This document shows, one piece after another, positions 19,601 through 28,388 of a DNA stretch of 64,000 bases (the stretch's first letter is position 1; the number at the start of each line of letters is the position of its first letter). The stretch covers positions 1 through 64,000 of the forward strand of contig CANGFT010000012.1 of assembly GCA_947453205.1 (NCBI GenBank), in the 5' to 3' direction. Source of the stretch: Beijerinckiaceae bacterium (GTDB lineage Bacteria > Pseudomonadota > Alphaproteobacteria > Rhizobiales > Beijerinckiaceae). The translations under genes were made by a program, and so were the position numbers. The notes below the pieces were generated by a model. The model was not told where the DNA came from, did not search any database, and saw only the letters and a program-made list of their open reading frames with translations.

Positions 19601-20159
19601 CAGACAACTTCCAAGCCGGCGGCTCATCGGCGTCGATCAGCACGAAGGCGATGCGGCAGACCTTGTCGGTGTTGTTGACCCAGGCATGGTTGGTGCCCTG
19701 CTGGACCATGATGTCGCCCGCCTTCATATGCACTTCGGAATCATCGAGCAGCATGTCGATCTCGCCTTCCAGAACGAAGGCGTAATCGACGCTTTTGGTG
19801 CGATGGGTGAAGGCGTGACGAGCGGGCTTGCCGCCGTGGTCATGATGGATGCCCATCTCCTTCAGCATGGCCTCGTTGCTGACGCCCGAGGTGTCGCCTG
19901 CGGGCGGGAAGTCCACCACACGCAGGATCGACCCCCTGGGCGGCGGCGCGACCGGGGATTCCCGGTCGGCGCGGTCGGCGTTGCTGGCGATGTCGACGGG
20001 CGCTTCCTCGGTCACCCACAGCAGGGTCGAGACGATGCCGGTGGCGGCGCGCAGACGCTGGTTCGGCGCTGCGCCGTCGATGACGACGACCGCCTTGCCG
20101 GCCTCATCATGGCCGGTGACGATGCGCCGGACGGGCTTTGGCGTGATCTGCGCGCTCAT
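19596..20159 (-). CDS. Cupin domain protein
   Basis: 187 aa. One conserved cupin barrel lies in the C-terminal two thirds, with the metal-site pattern H-H-D-H...H-R-T-K-S-V-D-Y in motif 1 and a second His in Q-G-T-N-H-A-W-V of motif 2. Small cupins of this type occur with aromatic catabolic genes as dioxygenase-like, isomerase or stabilising proteins; function here is not known. It is the last gene of the five-gene minus-strand group starting at 23980 and is 7 bp from the preceding gene, so co-transcription is likely. Confidence 0.83.
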   Translation of the reverse strand: MSAQITPKPVRRIVTGHDEAGKAVVVIDGAAPNQRLRAATGIVSTLLWVTEEAPVDIASNADRADRESPVAPPPRGSILRVVDFPPAGDTSGVSNEAMLKEMGIHHDHGGKPARHAFTHRTKSVDYAFVLEGEIDMLLDDSEVHMKAGDIMVQQGTNHAWVNNTDKVCRIAFVLIDADEPPAWKLSE

Positions 20160-20166
20160 GGCGACC

Positions 20167-21072
20167 TCACTTCATGTCGCGGGTGGCGTCGGTGATGAGC
20201 TCATCGACGCTCATCATGCGCGGCAGCAGCTTCTGCTCATAGGCGTACTGGATGACGAGTTCGAGATTCCTGCGGTTGGCGTCCCAGCCGAAGGGATAGA
20301 GGTCGATGCCATCCGCAGGCGCGGGCATGGCGGCCTTGGTCTCCTTCAGCATGCGCCAGATCTCGTCCATCACATCCTTGCGCTTGGCGACTTCAGCCGA
20401 GACCGCAAAGAGATGGTTGACGGTGACGGCGCCGGTGCGGGCGTGCCAGTCGAGCGCGGCCTGCCTGGCGTTGGGGATCAGCGTCTTGGCGCGTGGCTCG
20501 TTGGGGATCTCGCCGCCGACGATGATGGCGTCGAAGGCGCCTTCGAACATCAGCTCCTCCATGGTCTTGCCATTAGGGTCGAAGCGCTCGAGGAAGGTGG
20601 GCTCCTTGTATTCGGCGACATGGGGATCTTCGTAGGTGGACCAGGTCACCTTCTCGATGTCGACGCCATATTCATGGGCGAGCAGGCCGCGCACCCAAAC
20701 GCCGGTGGTCTGGGTATAGGCGCGCACGCCCACGCGCTTGCCCTCAAGCTGCTTGGGGGTCATGTCGCCCTTTGTGCAGTTGTAGGATATGCAGTTGTGC
20801 TGAAAGCGGCCGACCATGACGGCGGGCAGGAGCACCAGCGGCTTGCCCCAGGCGATGGCCTGCAGAAAGGTCACGATGGCGAGCTCGCCCGCATCGAACT
20901 TGCCCTCGCGCACCATGGGCTTGAAGCTCTGGTTCGCGGTCTTCGTTCCGGCGAAATTGAAGGTGACGAGGTCGGAATGGATGGCGCCGGACTTCAGCGC
21001 CTTGCTGATCGGATAATCAGCCAGATTGGTGGTCAGGGTCACCGGGCCGGTGGCGGGCATTTGCTTGAACAT
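20167..21072 (-). CDS. 4,5-dihydroxyphthalate decarboxylase-like protein (periplasmic-binding-protein fold, no signal peptide)
   Basis: 301 aa. The sequence has the type II binding-protein fold seen in 4,5-dihydroxyphthalate decarboxylase (Pht5) and in ABC solute-binding proteins. It begins directly with a beta strand (M-F-K-Q-M-P-A...V-T-L-T-T-N-L-A-D-Y-P) and has no export signal, which favours a cytosolic enzyme over a transporter part. ATG 21072 was chosen because GGAGAG lies 5 nt ahead; an upstream in-frame ATG lacks support. It sits between an aldolase gene and a cupin gene in the LigJ operon. If it acts like Pht5, the product protocatechuate would feed towards LigJ. Confidence 0.7.
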   Translation of the reverse strand: MFKQMPATGPVTLTTNLADYPISKALKSGAIHSDLVTFNFAGTKTANQSFKPMVREGKFDAGELAIVTFLQAIAWGKPLVLLPAVMVGRFQHNCISYNCTKGDMTPKQLEGKRVGVRAYTQTTGVWVRGLLAHEYGVDIEKVTWSTYEDPHVAEYKEPTFLERFDPNGKTMEELMFEGAFDAIIVGGEIPNEPRAKTLIPNARQAALDWHARTGAVTVNHLFAVSAEVAKRKDVMDEIWRMLKETKAAMPAPADGIDLYPFGWDANRRNLELVIQYAYEQKLLPRMMSVDELITDATRDMK

Positions 21073-21165
21073 GGGTCTCTCCGCAGGGCTGGCGGAGGGC
21101 TTCCCGATCCGCACAAGCCGGACTTGAGGATGAAGGGGGCGACGGCGCCGCCCCCGATCGTTGGC

Positions 21166-22023
21166 TTAGCGGCCCACGAGGGCGCGGGACTTTTCAAGCG
21201 TGTTGAAGCTGCGCGGCGCCGAGCACATCAGGAAGCGATAGCCCTCGTCCACGATGCGCTGGCCGTTGGAGACCTCCACATGGGGATGGCCGACGACCAC
21301 ATTGCATTCCTTGCAGATGGCGACGATCTCGGCCATGGCCTCAAGCACGGCGGGGTGCTCGACCTGACGGGGATAGCCCAGCTCCTGCGAGAGATCGCCC
21401 TCGCCGATGACGACGGCGCCGATGCCCGGCACGTTCTTCAGCATGTCCCGCAGGTTCTTGATGCCCGTCGTGTCCTCGATCTGGATCACGCAGAGGATTT
21501 CGCCATGGGGCGCCAGCGGCCAGACGTCGGCGCGCTCGTAATACTCCTGCTGGGTGATTCCCCAGTAGCGGGTCGCCTGCATGGGCCCGTCGCCGCGGAT
21601 GCCCTGGGGCTCGTAGAGCGGCTTGTCCTTGAGGCGGGCGTAGCGGCAGGCGGCGACCGCGTTATAGGCCTCCTCGACCGTGGAGATATGCGGCCACATG
21701 ATGCCGTAGCAGCCAAGATCCAGCGCCTGCTTGGCGAGGAACTGGTTCATCTCCACGCCATTGGCGGGAATGCGCGCCATGGGCGTGACGGAGGGAGCGG
21801 GCGAGCCGTTCTTGAGGATCTGGCCGCGGTTGAGCAGATATTGCAGGCTGTCGCGCAGGGCGCGGATGTCCCAGCCATTGTGCTCGCCCTCGAAGACGAC
21901 GCCGTCATATTTCGATTGCTGGAGCTCGACCGCCACGGTCGGCTCGCAGGGGGCGAAAAGCGAAAAACAATGCTGCCCGGCTTCGAGCGCGCGGATCATG
22001 CCATTCAGGCGCGGAAGAGACAT
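21166..22023 (-). CDS. HpcH/HpaI family aldolase
   Basis: 285 aa class II, metal-dependent pyruvate-type aldolase. The TIM-barrel metal ligands are seen as Glu in V-I-Q-I-E-D-T and Asp in G-E-G-D-L-S. Family members cleave 4-hydroxy-2-keto acids to pyruvate (or oxaloacetate) plus an aldehyde or keto acid. It lies 64 bp downstream of ligJ. The LigJ product, 4-carboxy-4-hydroxy-2-oxoadipate, needs an aldolase, so this is the obvious candidate, although the classical LigK/GalC enzyme is of the RraA fold. ATG 22023 has GGGAGG 5 nt ahead. Confidence 0.87.
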   Translation of the reverse strand: MSLPRLNGMIRALEAGQHCFSLFAPCEPTVAVELQQSKYDGVVFEGEHNGWDIRALRDSLQYLLNRGQILKNGSPAPSVTPMARIPANGVEMNQFLAKQALDLGCYGIMWPHISTVEEAYNAVAACRYARLKDKPLYEPQGIRGDGPMQATRYWGITQQEYYERADVWPLAPHGEILCVIQIEDTTGIKNLRDMLKNVPGIGAVVIGEGDLSQELGYPRQVEHPAVLEAMAEIVAICKECNVVVGHPHVEVSNGQRIVDEGYRFLMCSAPRSFNTLEKSRALVGR

Positions 22024-22087
22024 GGAACCTCCCATTTGAAAGGAAAGCCGCGCGCCCCTTCGGGAGCGCGCGGTGTGAATGTGAACC

Positions 22088-23125
22088 TTAGAAGGTCTTG
22101 GGCAGGTGACCGCGCTGGGTCAGCAGCTTGTCGAGACGCGGATAGACGCGGCGCGCGTTGCCCTCGAAGATCTTGTAGCGGGCTTCCTCGCTCAGGGTGG
22201 TGACCTGGTCGATGTAGCGCTTGGTGTCGTCGTAATCGAAGCCGGTTTCGGGATCCATGCCCTGCACCGCGCCCACCATCTCCGAAGCGAAGAGGATGTT
22301 GTCGATCGGAATGACGCGGGTCAGCAGCTCGATGCCCGGCAGATGATAGACGCAGGTGTCGAAATAGACGTTCTTCATGAGATATTCGACAAGCGGCGGC
22401 TTCTTCATGTTGAGGCACAGGCCACGATAGCGGCCCCAGTGATAGGGAACCGCGCCGCCGCCATGGGGGATCACGAACTTCAGCGTCGGGAAATCCTTGA
22501 AGAGGTTGCCCTGGATGAGCTGCATGAAAGCCGTCGTGTCGGCGTTGATGTAGTGGGCGCCCGTGGCGTGGAAGTTCGGGTTGCAGGACGAGGAGACGTG
22601 GATCATGGCCGGGACTTCCAGCTCGACCATCTTCTCGTAGATCGGATACCACATGCGGTCCGTGAGGGGCGCTTCGGTCCAGTAGCCGCCGGTCGGATCG
22701 GGGTTCAGGTTGACGCCGACGAAGCCAAGCTCGTTCACCATGCGCTCGAGCTCACGGACGCTGTTCTTGGGGGACACGCCGGGGAATTGCGGCAGCTGGC
22801 CCACGCCCACGAAATTGTTGGGCAGCAGGGTGCAGATGCGGTGGATCATGTCGTTGCTCAGGCGCGTCCATTCCTGGGACACGGCCTCGTTGCCGATGTG
22901 ATGAGCCATGCCGGAGGCGCGGGGCGAGAAGACCGTGAGGTCGCTGCCGCGGTCCTTCTGGAAGGTGAGCTGCTTCTGGACGCTGGCGATGAGCTGCTCG
23001 TCGGAGATGCCAAGGTCGGGCGAGGGCTTGCGAGCCGGATCCGCCAGAGCGGCGAGCTGCTTGTCGCGGAAGGTGTGCATCGCGGCCGGTTCGGTGGTGT
23101 AGTGGCCGTGGATGTCGATGATCAT
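22088..23125 (-). CDS. ligJ: 4-oxalomesaconate hydratase (LigJ, amidohydrolase superfamily)
   Basis: 345 aa. It matches the LigJ type, with the N-terminal metal motif I-D-I-H-G-H-Y-T-T (His6, His8) and length equal to Sphingobium LigJ (about 341 aa). LigJ hydrates 4-oxalomesaconate to 4-carboxy-4-hydroxy-2-oxoadipate in the protocatechuate 4,5-cleavage and gallate pathways, in the cytosol. The related ACMSD decarboxylases share the fold but differ at the N-terminus. The 4,5-ring-cleavage dioxygenase, CHMS dehydrogenase and PDC hydrolase are not in the window. The gene lies between an SDR gene and an aldolase gene in an operon. Confidence 0.85.
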   Translation of the reverse strand: MIIDIHGHYTTEPAAMHTFRDKQLAALADPARKPSPDLGISDEQLIASVQKQLTFQKDRGSDLTVFSPRASGMAHHIGNEAVSQEWTRLSNDMIHRICTLLPNNFVGVGQLPQFPGVSPKNSVRELERMVNELGFVGVNLNPDPTGGYWTEAPLTDRMWYPIYEKMVELEVPAMIHVSSSCNPNFHATGAHYINADTTAFMQLIQGNLFKDFPTLKFVIPHGGGAVPYHWGRYRGLCLNMKKPPLVEYLMKNVYFDTCVYHLPGIELLTRVIPIDNILFASEMVGAVQGMDPETGFDYDDTKRYIDQVTTLSEEARYKIFEGNARRVYPRLDKLLTQRGHLPKTF

Positions 23126-23197
23126 GGACGCCTCTTTCTGTCTGTGATGGTTTGGCTGATAGGTTGGCGGAAACGGGTCTGGCGGAGCTTTCGGAGC

Positions 23198-23980
23198 CTA
23201 TACTATCCCTTCGTATGATCCGCCGTCGAGTTGCAGATTCTGGCCGGTCATGAATCCGGTCTGGACCGAGCAGAGAAAGGCGCAGGTGTCGCCGAACTCC
23301 TCCGGAAGGCCGAACCTTTTGGCGGGCAGGGAGTCGGCGATCCACTGGCGCGCCTCGTCATAGGTGATCCCGCGCGCCTGCATGATGCGCTCGGCCATGA
23401 ATTTCTGCCGGTCGGTGTCGATGCGCTCGGGCAGCATGTTGTTGATGGTCACATTGTCCGCCGCCACATCCCGCGACAGGGATTTGGACAGGCCCATGAG
23501 GCCGAGCCGGGCGGAGGTCGACAGGCCCATGTCTGAGAATTTCGGGCTCTTGGTCATTGCCGAGGTGATGTTGACGATGCGCCCGAACTTGCGCGCCCGC
23601 ATGCCCGGCAGGACCGCGCGGATCAGCAGCACGGGGGCGAGCATGTTGGCCTCGAGGGCGGCGATCCACTGGTCATGGTCCCAGTCCCCGAACTTGCCGG
23701 GGGGCGGGCCTGCATTGTTGGTGACGAGGATGTCGCAGACGGGGGCGGCCGCGACGAGCCTTTCCCGGCCCTCGGGCGTGTTGATGTCGGCGCGGACGGG
23801 GGTCACGGAGGCGCCGGTCAGGTCGCGGATCTCTTGCGCTGCGGCGGAAAGACGCGCTTCGTCGAGACCATTGATGACGACCGAGACGCCCTCGCGGGCG
23901 AGCGCGGTGGCGCAGGCCTTGCCGAGGCCCCGCGACGACGCGCAGATGATGGCCGTCCGGCCCTTGATCCCGAGATCCAT
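23198..23980 (-). CDS. SDR-family oxidoreductase with altered catalytic residues
   Basis: 260 aa Rossmann-fold protein. The nucleotide motif is a variant, A-S-S-R-G-L-G, and the N-N-A-G motif is present. The usual catalytic YxxxK is replaced: alignment of [13 protein letters not shown] with the usual Y-S-A-S-K-A-A-L-I-G-L-T-K puts Ser at Tyr and Arg at Lys. The family is often annotated as 3-oxoacyl-ACP reductase. It is the first gene of the LigJ operon, and its upstream region is shared with the divergent hmgA. Its activity may be unusual or non-reductive. Confidence 0.85.
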   Translation of the reverse strand: MDLGIKGRTAIICASSRGLGKACATALAREGVSVVINGLDEARLSAAAQEIRDLTGASVTPVRADINTPEGRERLVAAAPVCDILVTNNAGPPPGKFGDWDHDQWIAALEANMLAPVLLIRAVLPGMRARKFGRIVNITSAMTKSPKFSDMGLSTSARLGLMGLSKSLSRDVAADNVTINNMLPERIDTDRQKFMAERIMQARGITYDEARQWIADSLPAKRFGLPEEFGDTCAFLCSVQTGFMTGQNLQLDGGSYEGIV

Positions 23981-24115
23981 GTCTCCTCCCGTTCAGCCAC
24001 TTGTCTAGTCACGCCGTGGCCTCGTGGCAAGCGCCGGAGGCTTGCCAGCGGCGCTTCCTCGTGGTGTCTGTCCGCCGAACGCCATGCGAGGCGCGATCAG
24101 GGAGGGAGGCCGCCG

Positions 24116-25414
24116 ATGACGCTCGACTATATGTCCGGCTTTGGGAATGATTTCGAGACGCAGAGCCTGCCCGGCGCCCTGCCCGTGGGCCGCAACTCCC
24201 CCCAGAAATGCCCCTATGGGCTCTATGCCGAGCAACTCAGCGGCTCGCCCTTCACCGCGCCTCGCGACTCCAACCAGCGCTCCTGGCTCTACCGCATCCG
24301 CCCCTCCGTCCTGCACAGCGGACGCTTCGTGAAGGCCGAGCAGGGCCTTTGGCGCACGGCGCCCTGCACGGAGCATCAGATGCCGCCGGGCCAGCTGCGC
24401 TGGGGGCCGACGCCCATTCCCGATGAGCCGCTGACCCTGGTGCAGGGCGTGCGCACCATGACCACGGCAGGAGATGCGGGCGCGCAGGCCGGGCTCGGCG
24501 CCCATGTCTATGTCGTCACCGCCAGCATGGTCGATGAATATCTATGCAACGCCGATGGCGAGATGCTTTTCGCGCCGCAGGAAGGCGCGCTGCGCTTCGT
24601 CACGGAGCTTGGCGTCATCGAGGCCGCGCCCGGCGAGATCGTCGTCATCCCCCGCGGCATGAAGATGCGCGTCGAACTGGTCGCCGGGCCTGCGCGCGGC
24701 TATATCTGTGAGAATTATGGCGGGGCCTTCCGTCTGCCGGAGCGCGGACCCATCGGCGCCAACTGCCTCGCCAACTCCCGCGATTTCCTGACCCCCGTCG
24801 CCCGCTATGAGGACAAGGAGACGCCCTCGACCCTCTACCTGCGCAGTCAGGGCGTGCTGTGGAAGACGCAGCTTTCCGCCTCGCCGCTCGATGTGGTGGC
24901 CTGGCATGGCAATTACGCGCCCTATAAATACGACCTGCGGCGCTTCTCCCCGGTCGGCGCGATCTTGTTCGACCACCCCGACCCCTCGATCTTCACGGTG
25001 CTGACGGCGCCCTCGGACACGCCGGGCATGGCGAACATCGATTTCGTGATCTTCCCCGAGCGTTGGCTCACCATGGAGAACACGTTCCGTCCGCCCTGGT
25101 ACCACGTCAACATCATGTCGGAGTTCATGGGGCTGTTGTACGGCCAGTATGACGCCAAGCCCCATGGCTTCAAGCCGGGCGGCGTCAGCCTGCATAATTC
25201 CATGCTGCCCCATGGGCCGGACATGGACGCCTTCGAACACGCCAGCAATGTGAAGCTGGAGCCGGTGAAGCTCGCCAACACCATGGCCTTCATGTTCGAA
25301 TCGCGCTTCCCCCAGCGCGTGACCGAATATGCGGCGACCTCGCCCATCCTGCAGGCTGATTATCCCGATTGCTGGAGCGGCCTGAAGAAACACTTCGACC
25401 CAACCCGTCCGTGA
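24116..25414 (+). CDS. hmgA: Homogentisate 1,2-dioxygenase
   Basis: 432 aa. It opens with the family start ([11 protein letters not shown]) and keeps the C-terminal iron-binding region ([14 protein letters not shown], then H-G-P-D at the catalytic end). It cleaves homogentisate to maleylacetoacetate with O2 in tyrosine/phenylalanine breakdown. The frame is open far upstream, but ATG 24116 follows a strong GGGAGGGAGG and gives the normal length. fahA follows after 11 bp. The maleylacetoacetate isomerase and 4-hydroxyphenylpyruvate dioxygenase genes are not in the window. Confidence 0.97.
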   Translation: MTLDYMSGFGNDFETQSLPGALPVGRNSPQKCPYGLYAEQLSGSPFTAPRDSNQRSWLYRIRPSVLHSGRFVKAEQGLWRTAPCTEHQMPPGQLRWGPTPIPDEPLTLVQGVRTMTTAGDAGAQAGLGAHVYVVTASMVDEYLCNADGEMLFAPQEGALRFVTELGVIEAAPGEIVVIPRGMKMRVELVAGPARGYICENYGGAFRLPERGPIGANCLANSRDFLTPVARYEDKETPSTLYLRSQGVLWKTQLSASPLDVVAWHGNYAPYKYDLRRFSPVGAILFDHPDPSIFTVLTAPSDTPGMANIDFVIFPERWLTMENTFRPPWYHVNIMSEFMGLLYGQYDAKPHGFKPGGVSLHNSMLPHGPDMDAFEHASNVKLEPVKLANTMAFMFESRFPQRVTEYAATSPILQADYPDCWSGLKKHFDPTRP

Positions 25415-25425
25415 GACAGAGCCCC

Positions 25426-26703
25426 ATGTCCAATCCCAACGATCCCAGCCTGCGCTCCTTCATCGACGTCGCCCCGACCAGCGATTTTCCGATCCAGAAC
25501 CTGCCCTATGGCGTCTTCTCGACGGCGGGCGCGGCAAGGCGCGTGGGCGTCGCCATCGGCGACTTCATCCTCGACCTCGCGGAGATTGCGCGGGCGGGAC
25601 TGCTGCCGGAGACGCCCGTCGGGATTTTCGAGGCGGCGGCGCTCAACCCCTTCATGGCCCTTGGGCCGGTGGTCTGGACCGCCGCCCGCCGCCGCATCAG
25701 CGCCCTGTTGCAGGCCGACGCGCCGCGCCTGCGCGATGACGCAGGCCTGCGGGCGCGCGCGCTCGTCCCGATGGCGCAGGCGAGCCTGCATCTGCCCTTC
25801 GCGGTCTCCGCCTTCAGCGATTTCTATTCCTCCCTGCAGCACGCCTCCAACGCGGGCATGATCCTGCGCGGCCCCAACGCCGCCCTCATGCCGAACTGGC
25901 GGCACATGCCCATCGGCTACAACAGCCGCGCCAGCACCGTTGTGGTGAGCGGAACGCCCGTGCGCCGTCCGCTCGGCCAGCTCAAGACCGGCGAGGCCCC
26001 CCCGGTCATGGGCCCCTGCGCCAAGCTCGATTTCGAACTTGAGATGGGTTTCGTGATCGGCCAGCCCTCGACCATGGGCGAGATGCTCGATCAGGACGCA
26101 GCCGAGCGCATGATCTTCGGCTTCGTGCTGCTCAACGACTGGAGCGCGCGCGACATTCAGGCCTTTGAATACCAGCCCCTCGGGCCGTTCCTCGCCAAGG
26201 CCTTCGCCACGACGATCTCGCCCTGGGTGGTCACGCGGGAGGCGCTGGAGCCCTTCCGCACGGCCACCCCGGCGCAGGAGCCGGCCCCCTTGCCCTATCT
26301 GCGCCAGACCGGCCTGCAGAACTATGACGTGCATCTTGAGGTCGACTTGCAGACCGCGAAAATGAGCGCGCCCGTCACCATCAGCCACAGCAATTTCAAA
26401 TATATGTATTGGTCGAGCCTGCAGCAGCTCATGCACCACGCCTCCACCGGCTGCGCCATGAGCGTGGGCGATCTGCTGGGCTCGGGCACGATCAGCGGCG
26501 ACGACAAGACCGAGCGCGGCAGCCTGCTGGAGCTTTCCTGGAACGGGACCGAACCGCTGGCCCTTGGCGATGGCGAGACCCGCAAGTTCCTGGAAGACGG
26601 CGACCGCCTGACCTTCCGGGGCTGGGCGCAGGGCGAGGGCTATCGGGTGGGCTTCGGCGAGGCGGCGGGCCTCATCCTGCCAGCGCCGCCCGCGCCTGTG
26701 TGA
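25426..26703 (+). CDS. fahA: Fumarylacetoacetase
   Basis: 425 aa, the full two-domain FAH enzyme. It has an N-terminal SH3-like domain (about 20-120) and a C-terminal catalytic domain with metal ligands in the F-S-D-F-Y-S region and in L-D-F-E-L-E-M, and N-D-W-S-A-R-D-I-Q. It hydrolyses fumarylacetoacetate to fumarate and acetoacetate, the last step of homogentisate catabolism. It is 11 bp after hmgA, so they form an operon. ATG 25426 gives the conserved N-terminus; the ribosome site is weak. Confidence 0.96.
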   Translation: MSNPNDPSLRSFIDVAPTSDFPIQNLPYGVFSTAGAARRVGVAIGDFILDLAEIARAGLLPETPVGIFEAAALNPFMALGPVVWTAARRRISALLQADAPRLRDDAGLRARALVPMAQASLHLPFAVSAFSDFYSSLQHASNAGMILRGPNAALMPNWRHMPIGYNSRASTVVVSGTPVRRPLGQLKTGEAPPVMGPCAKLDFELEMGFVIGQPSTMGEMLDQDAAERMIFGFVLLNDWSARDIQAFEYQPLGPFLAKAFATTISPWVVTREALEPFRTATPAQEPAPLPYLRQTGLQNYDVHLEVDLQTAKMSAPVTISHSNFKYMYWSSLQQLMHHASTGCAMSVGDLLGSGTISGDDKTERGSLLELSWNGTEPLALGDGETRKFLEDGDRLTFRGWAQGEGYRVGFGEAAGLILPAPPAPV

Positions 26704-26976
26704 TTGAGAGCCGGGAATAGGACCTTGATCGCCGACGCGTCAGCACCCGCGCTGGCGAGGGAACTCCCCATTGCGGGGAACATCTTCCGATATATGCGGC
26801 CAATGCGCTCTCGACCCGGCGTTCGCAGATGAGAGCGTCATCCCATCCAATGGCCTGCAGGCATTGGCTGATATGGAGCGATCTGGACAGTCTCATTTCC
26901 ACTGTGCAGATTGTTATGATACTTTTGAAAAAACGCGTCGCGCCCACAAATGGCAGGGCATTTCGGGAGGGGAATC

Positions 26977-28242
26977 ATGAAAAAAGCTTCGTTTTTATGC
27001 GCAACAAGCCTGATCGCCATGTTGGGCGCCCCTGCGCTGGCGCAATCACCCTCCGGAAACGTCCAGCGGGCCGGCCTGCCGGATGGTCCCGGCAAGGATC
27101 TTGTCCAGGGCATTTGCTCGGGTTGCCATCAGGTGCGCGAGATCGAGCGCAGCCTTGGCTACACGCGGGAGGGCTGGAACGAGCTCACCTCGTCCATGGT
27201 CGACATGACTGCGGCGCCCGACCAGCACAAGGAAGTCCTTGATTATCTGGCCCAGCATTTCCCGCCTGCGGCCAAGCGCCCGGCGAAGATCATTCCCGGA
27301 CCTTACCAGATCGACACGAAGGCCTGGAAGACCATCAAGCTCGGCCAACGGGCGCGCGATCCGGTGGAAGGTCTTGACGGGATGATCTGGTATGTCGGCC
27401 AATGGGGCAATGTGATCGGCCGCATCGATCCCCGGACGGACAAGGTTCAGGAATGGGATCTGCCCCAGGGAACCTTCCCGCATTCGGTGATCATCGACAA
27501 GGCCGGTGGCGTATGGTTCCTCGGCAATGGCAATGGCACCATTGGCAGATTCGATCCGGCCACCGGCAAGAGCACGGTCTTCAAGATGCCCCTGCCAGAG
27601 GCCAAAGACCCCCATACCGGCGAGTTCGACAAGGACGGCCTGTTCTGGTTCAGCCTTCAGCAATCCGACATGATCGGGCGTTTCGATCCGGCCACGAATG
27701 ACGTCAAACTCGTGAAGACGAAGAAAAACGCCAAACCCTACGGCATCAAGTTCACCAGTGACGGAACGCCATGGGTCGCCTGCAACGGAGCGCCTTGCCT
27801 TTACAAGATAGATCGCAAGACGATGGAGCTGACCGAAATCAAGCTCCCGCTTCCCGGCACCACAGTGCGCCGCCTCGACATCGCCGAGGACGGGCGTGTC
27901 TGGTACGTCAATTCGGGCAAGGGGCGCCTTGGCGTGTTTGATCCCGAGACCGGCAAACTCACGGAATGGGACTCGCCCAGCGGCCCGGATTCTCATCCCT
28001 ATGGGATCAATGTGATGGAAGGCGTCATCTGGTACAACGAGTCTGGCGTGAGGCCCGACGTCCTCGTGCGTTTCGATCCGAAGACGGAGACGTTCCAGAG
28101 CTTCCCCATCGCCTCGGGCAATATTTACGCTGGCATCCATCGCAATGGGCATGTGACGCGGGATGGCCAGAGCCTTCTGATTCACCAGAGCGCCACCAAC
28201 TATATCATGAAAGTCACGCCAAAGCCGGTCGCCGTCCGTTAA
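26977..28242 (+). CDS. Periplasmic c-type cytochrome fused to a Vgb-like beta-propeller
   Basis: 421 aa. Order: signal peptide (1-22, cut after A-L-A), a small cytochrome c domain with a single haem site C-S-G-C-H (Cys47-His51), then from about 105 a seven-bladed propeller made of repeats with the pattern D-P-x-T-x-K...W-F/Y. The propeller repeats resemble virginiamycin B lyase (Vgb)/SMP-30-like proteins. The haem suggests electron transfer, so a periplasmic dehydrogenase partner or sensor role is more likely than antibiotic lyase activity. It stands alone, preceded by 273 bp with no gene (a TATGAT -10-like box lies at 26915-26920) and followed by a terminator. Confidence 0.87.
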   Translation: MKKASFLCATSLIAMLGAPALAQSPSGNVQRAGLPDGPGKDLVQGICSGCHQVREIERSLGYTREGWNELTSSMVDMTAAPDQHKEVLDYLAQHFPPAAKRPAKIIPGPYQIDTKAWKTIKLGQRARDPVEGLDGMIWYVGQWGNVIGRIDPRTDKVQEWDLPQGTFPHSVIIDKAGGVWFLGNGNGTIGRFDPATGKSTVFKMPLPEAKDPHTGEFDKDGLFWFSLQQSDMIGRFDPATNDVKLVKTKKNAKPYGIKFTSDGTPWVACNGAPCLYKIDRKTMELTEIKLPLPGTTVRRLDIAEDGRVWYVNSGKGRLGVFDPETGKLTEWDSPSGPDSHPYGINVMEGVIWYNESGVRPDVLVRFDPKTETFQSFPIASGNIYAGIHRNGHVTRDGQSLLIHQSATNYIMKVTPKPVAVR

Positions 28243-28274
28243 GGCAGGACTGACTGACGCAGCGCCCCTGAACG

Positions 28275-28308
28275 AACGCCGCAGGAAATCTGCGGCGTTT
28301 CTGTTTTC
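28275..28308 (+). terminator. Rho-independent terminator
   Basis: A 10-bp perfect stem (AACGCCGCAG, 5-nt loop GAAAT, CTGCGGCGTT) is followed by TCTGTTTT. It lies 33 bp after the stop of the cytochrome/propeller gene. Confidence 0.85.
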
Positions 28309-28388
28309 AGGGGATGTTCAGAAGCGGCGCCTCCTTACGCCTGCGCTGGCGGGCGCGGAGAGGTTCGCGGACATCGCCCGTAGACGCT

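Noticed and set aside
20167-21072. ABC transporter solute-binding protein
   Set aside because: There is no signal peptide from the supported start, no ABC channel genes nearby, and it sits in an aromatic-acid operon. The Pht5-like enzyme reading fits better, although not certain.
26704-26976. Sigma54 site (GG-N10-GC at about 26872-26885)
   Set aside because: The spacing fits but the -12 element reads GAGC instead of TTGC, so this is within chance expectation.
26771-26980. Small plus-strand frame before the cytochrome gene
   Set aside because: It overlaps the likely promoter and ribosome site of the next gene, has no recognisable motif, and no good ribosome site of its own.
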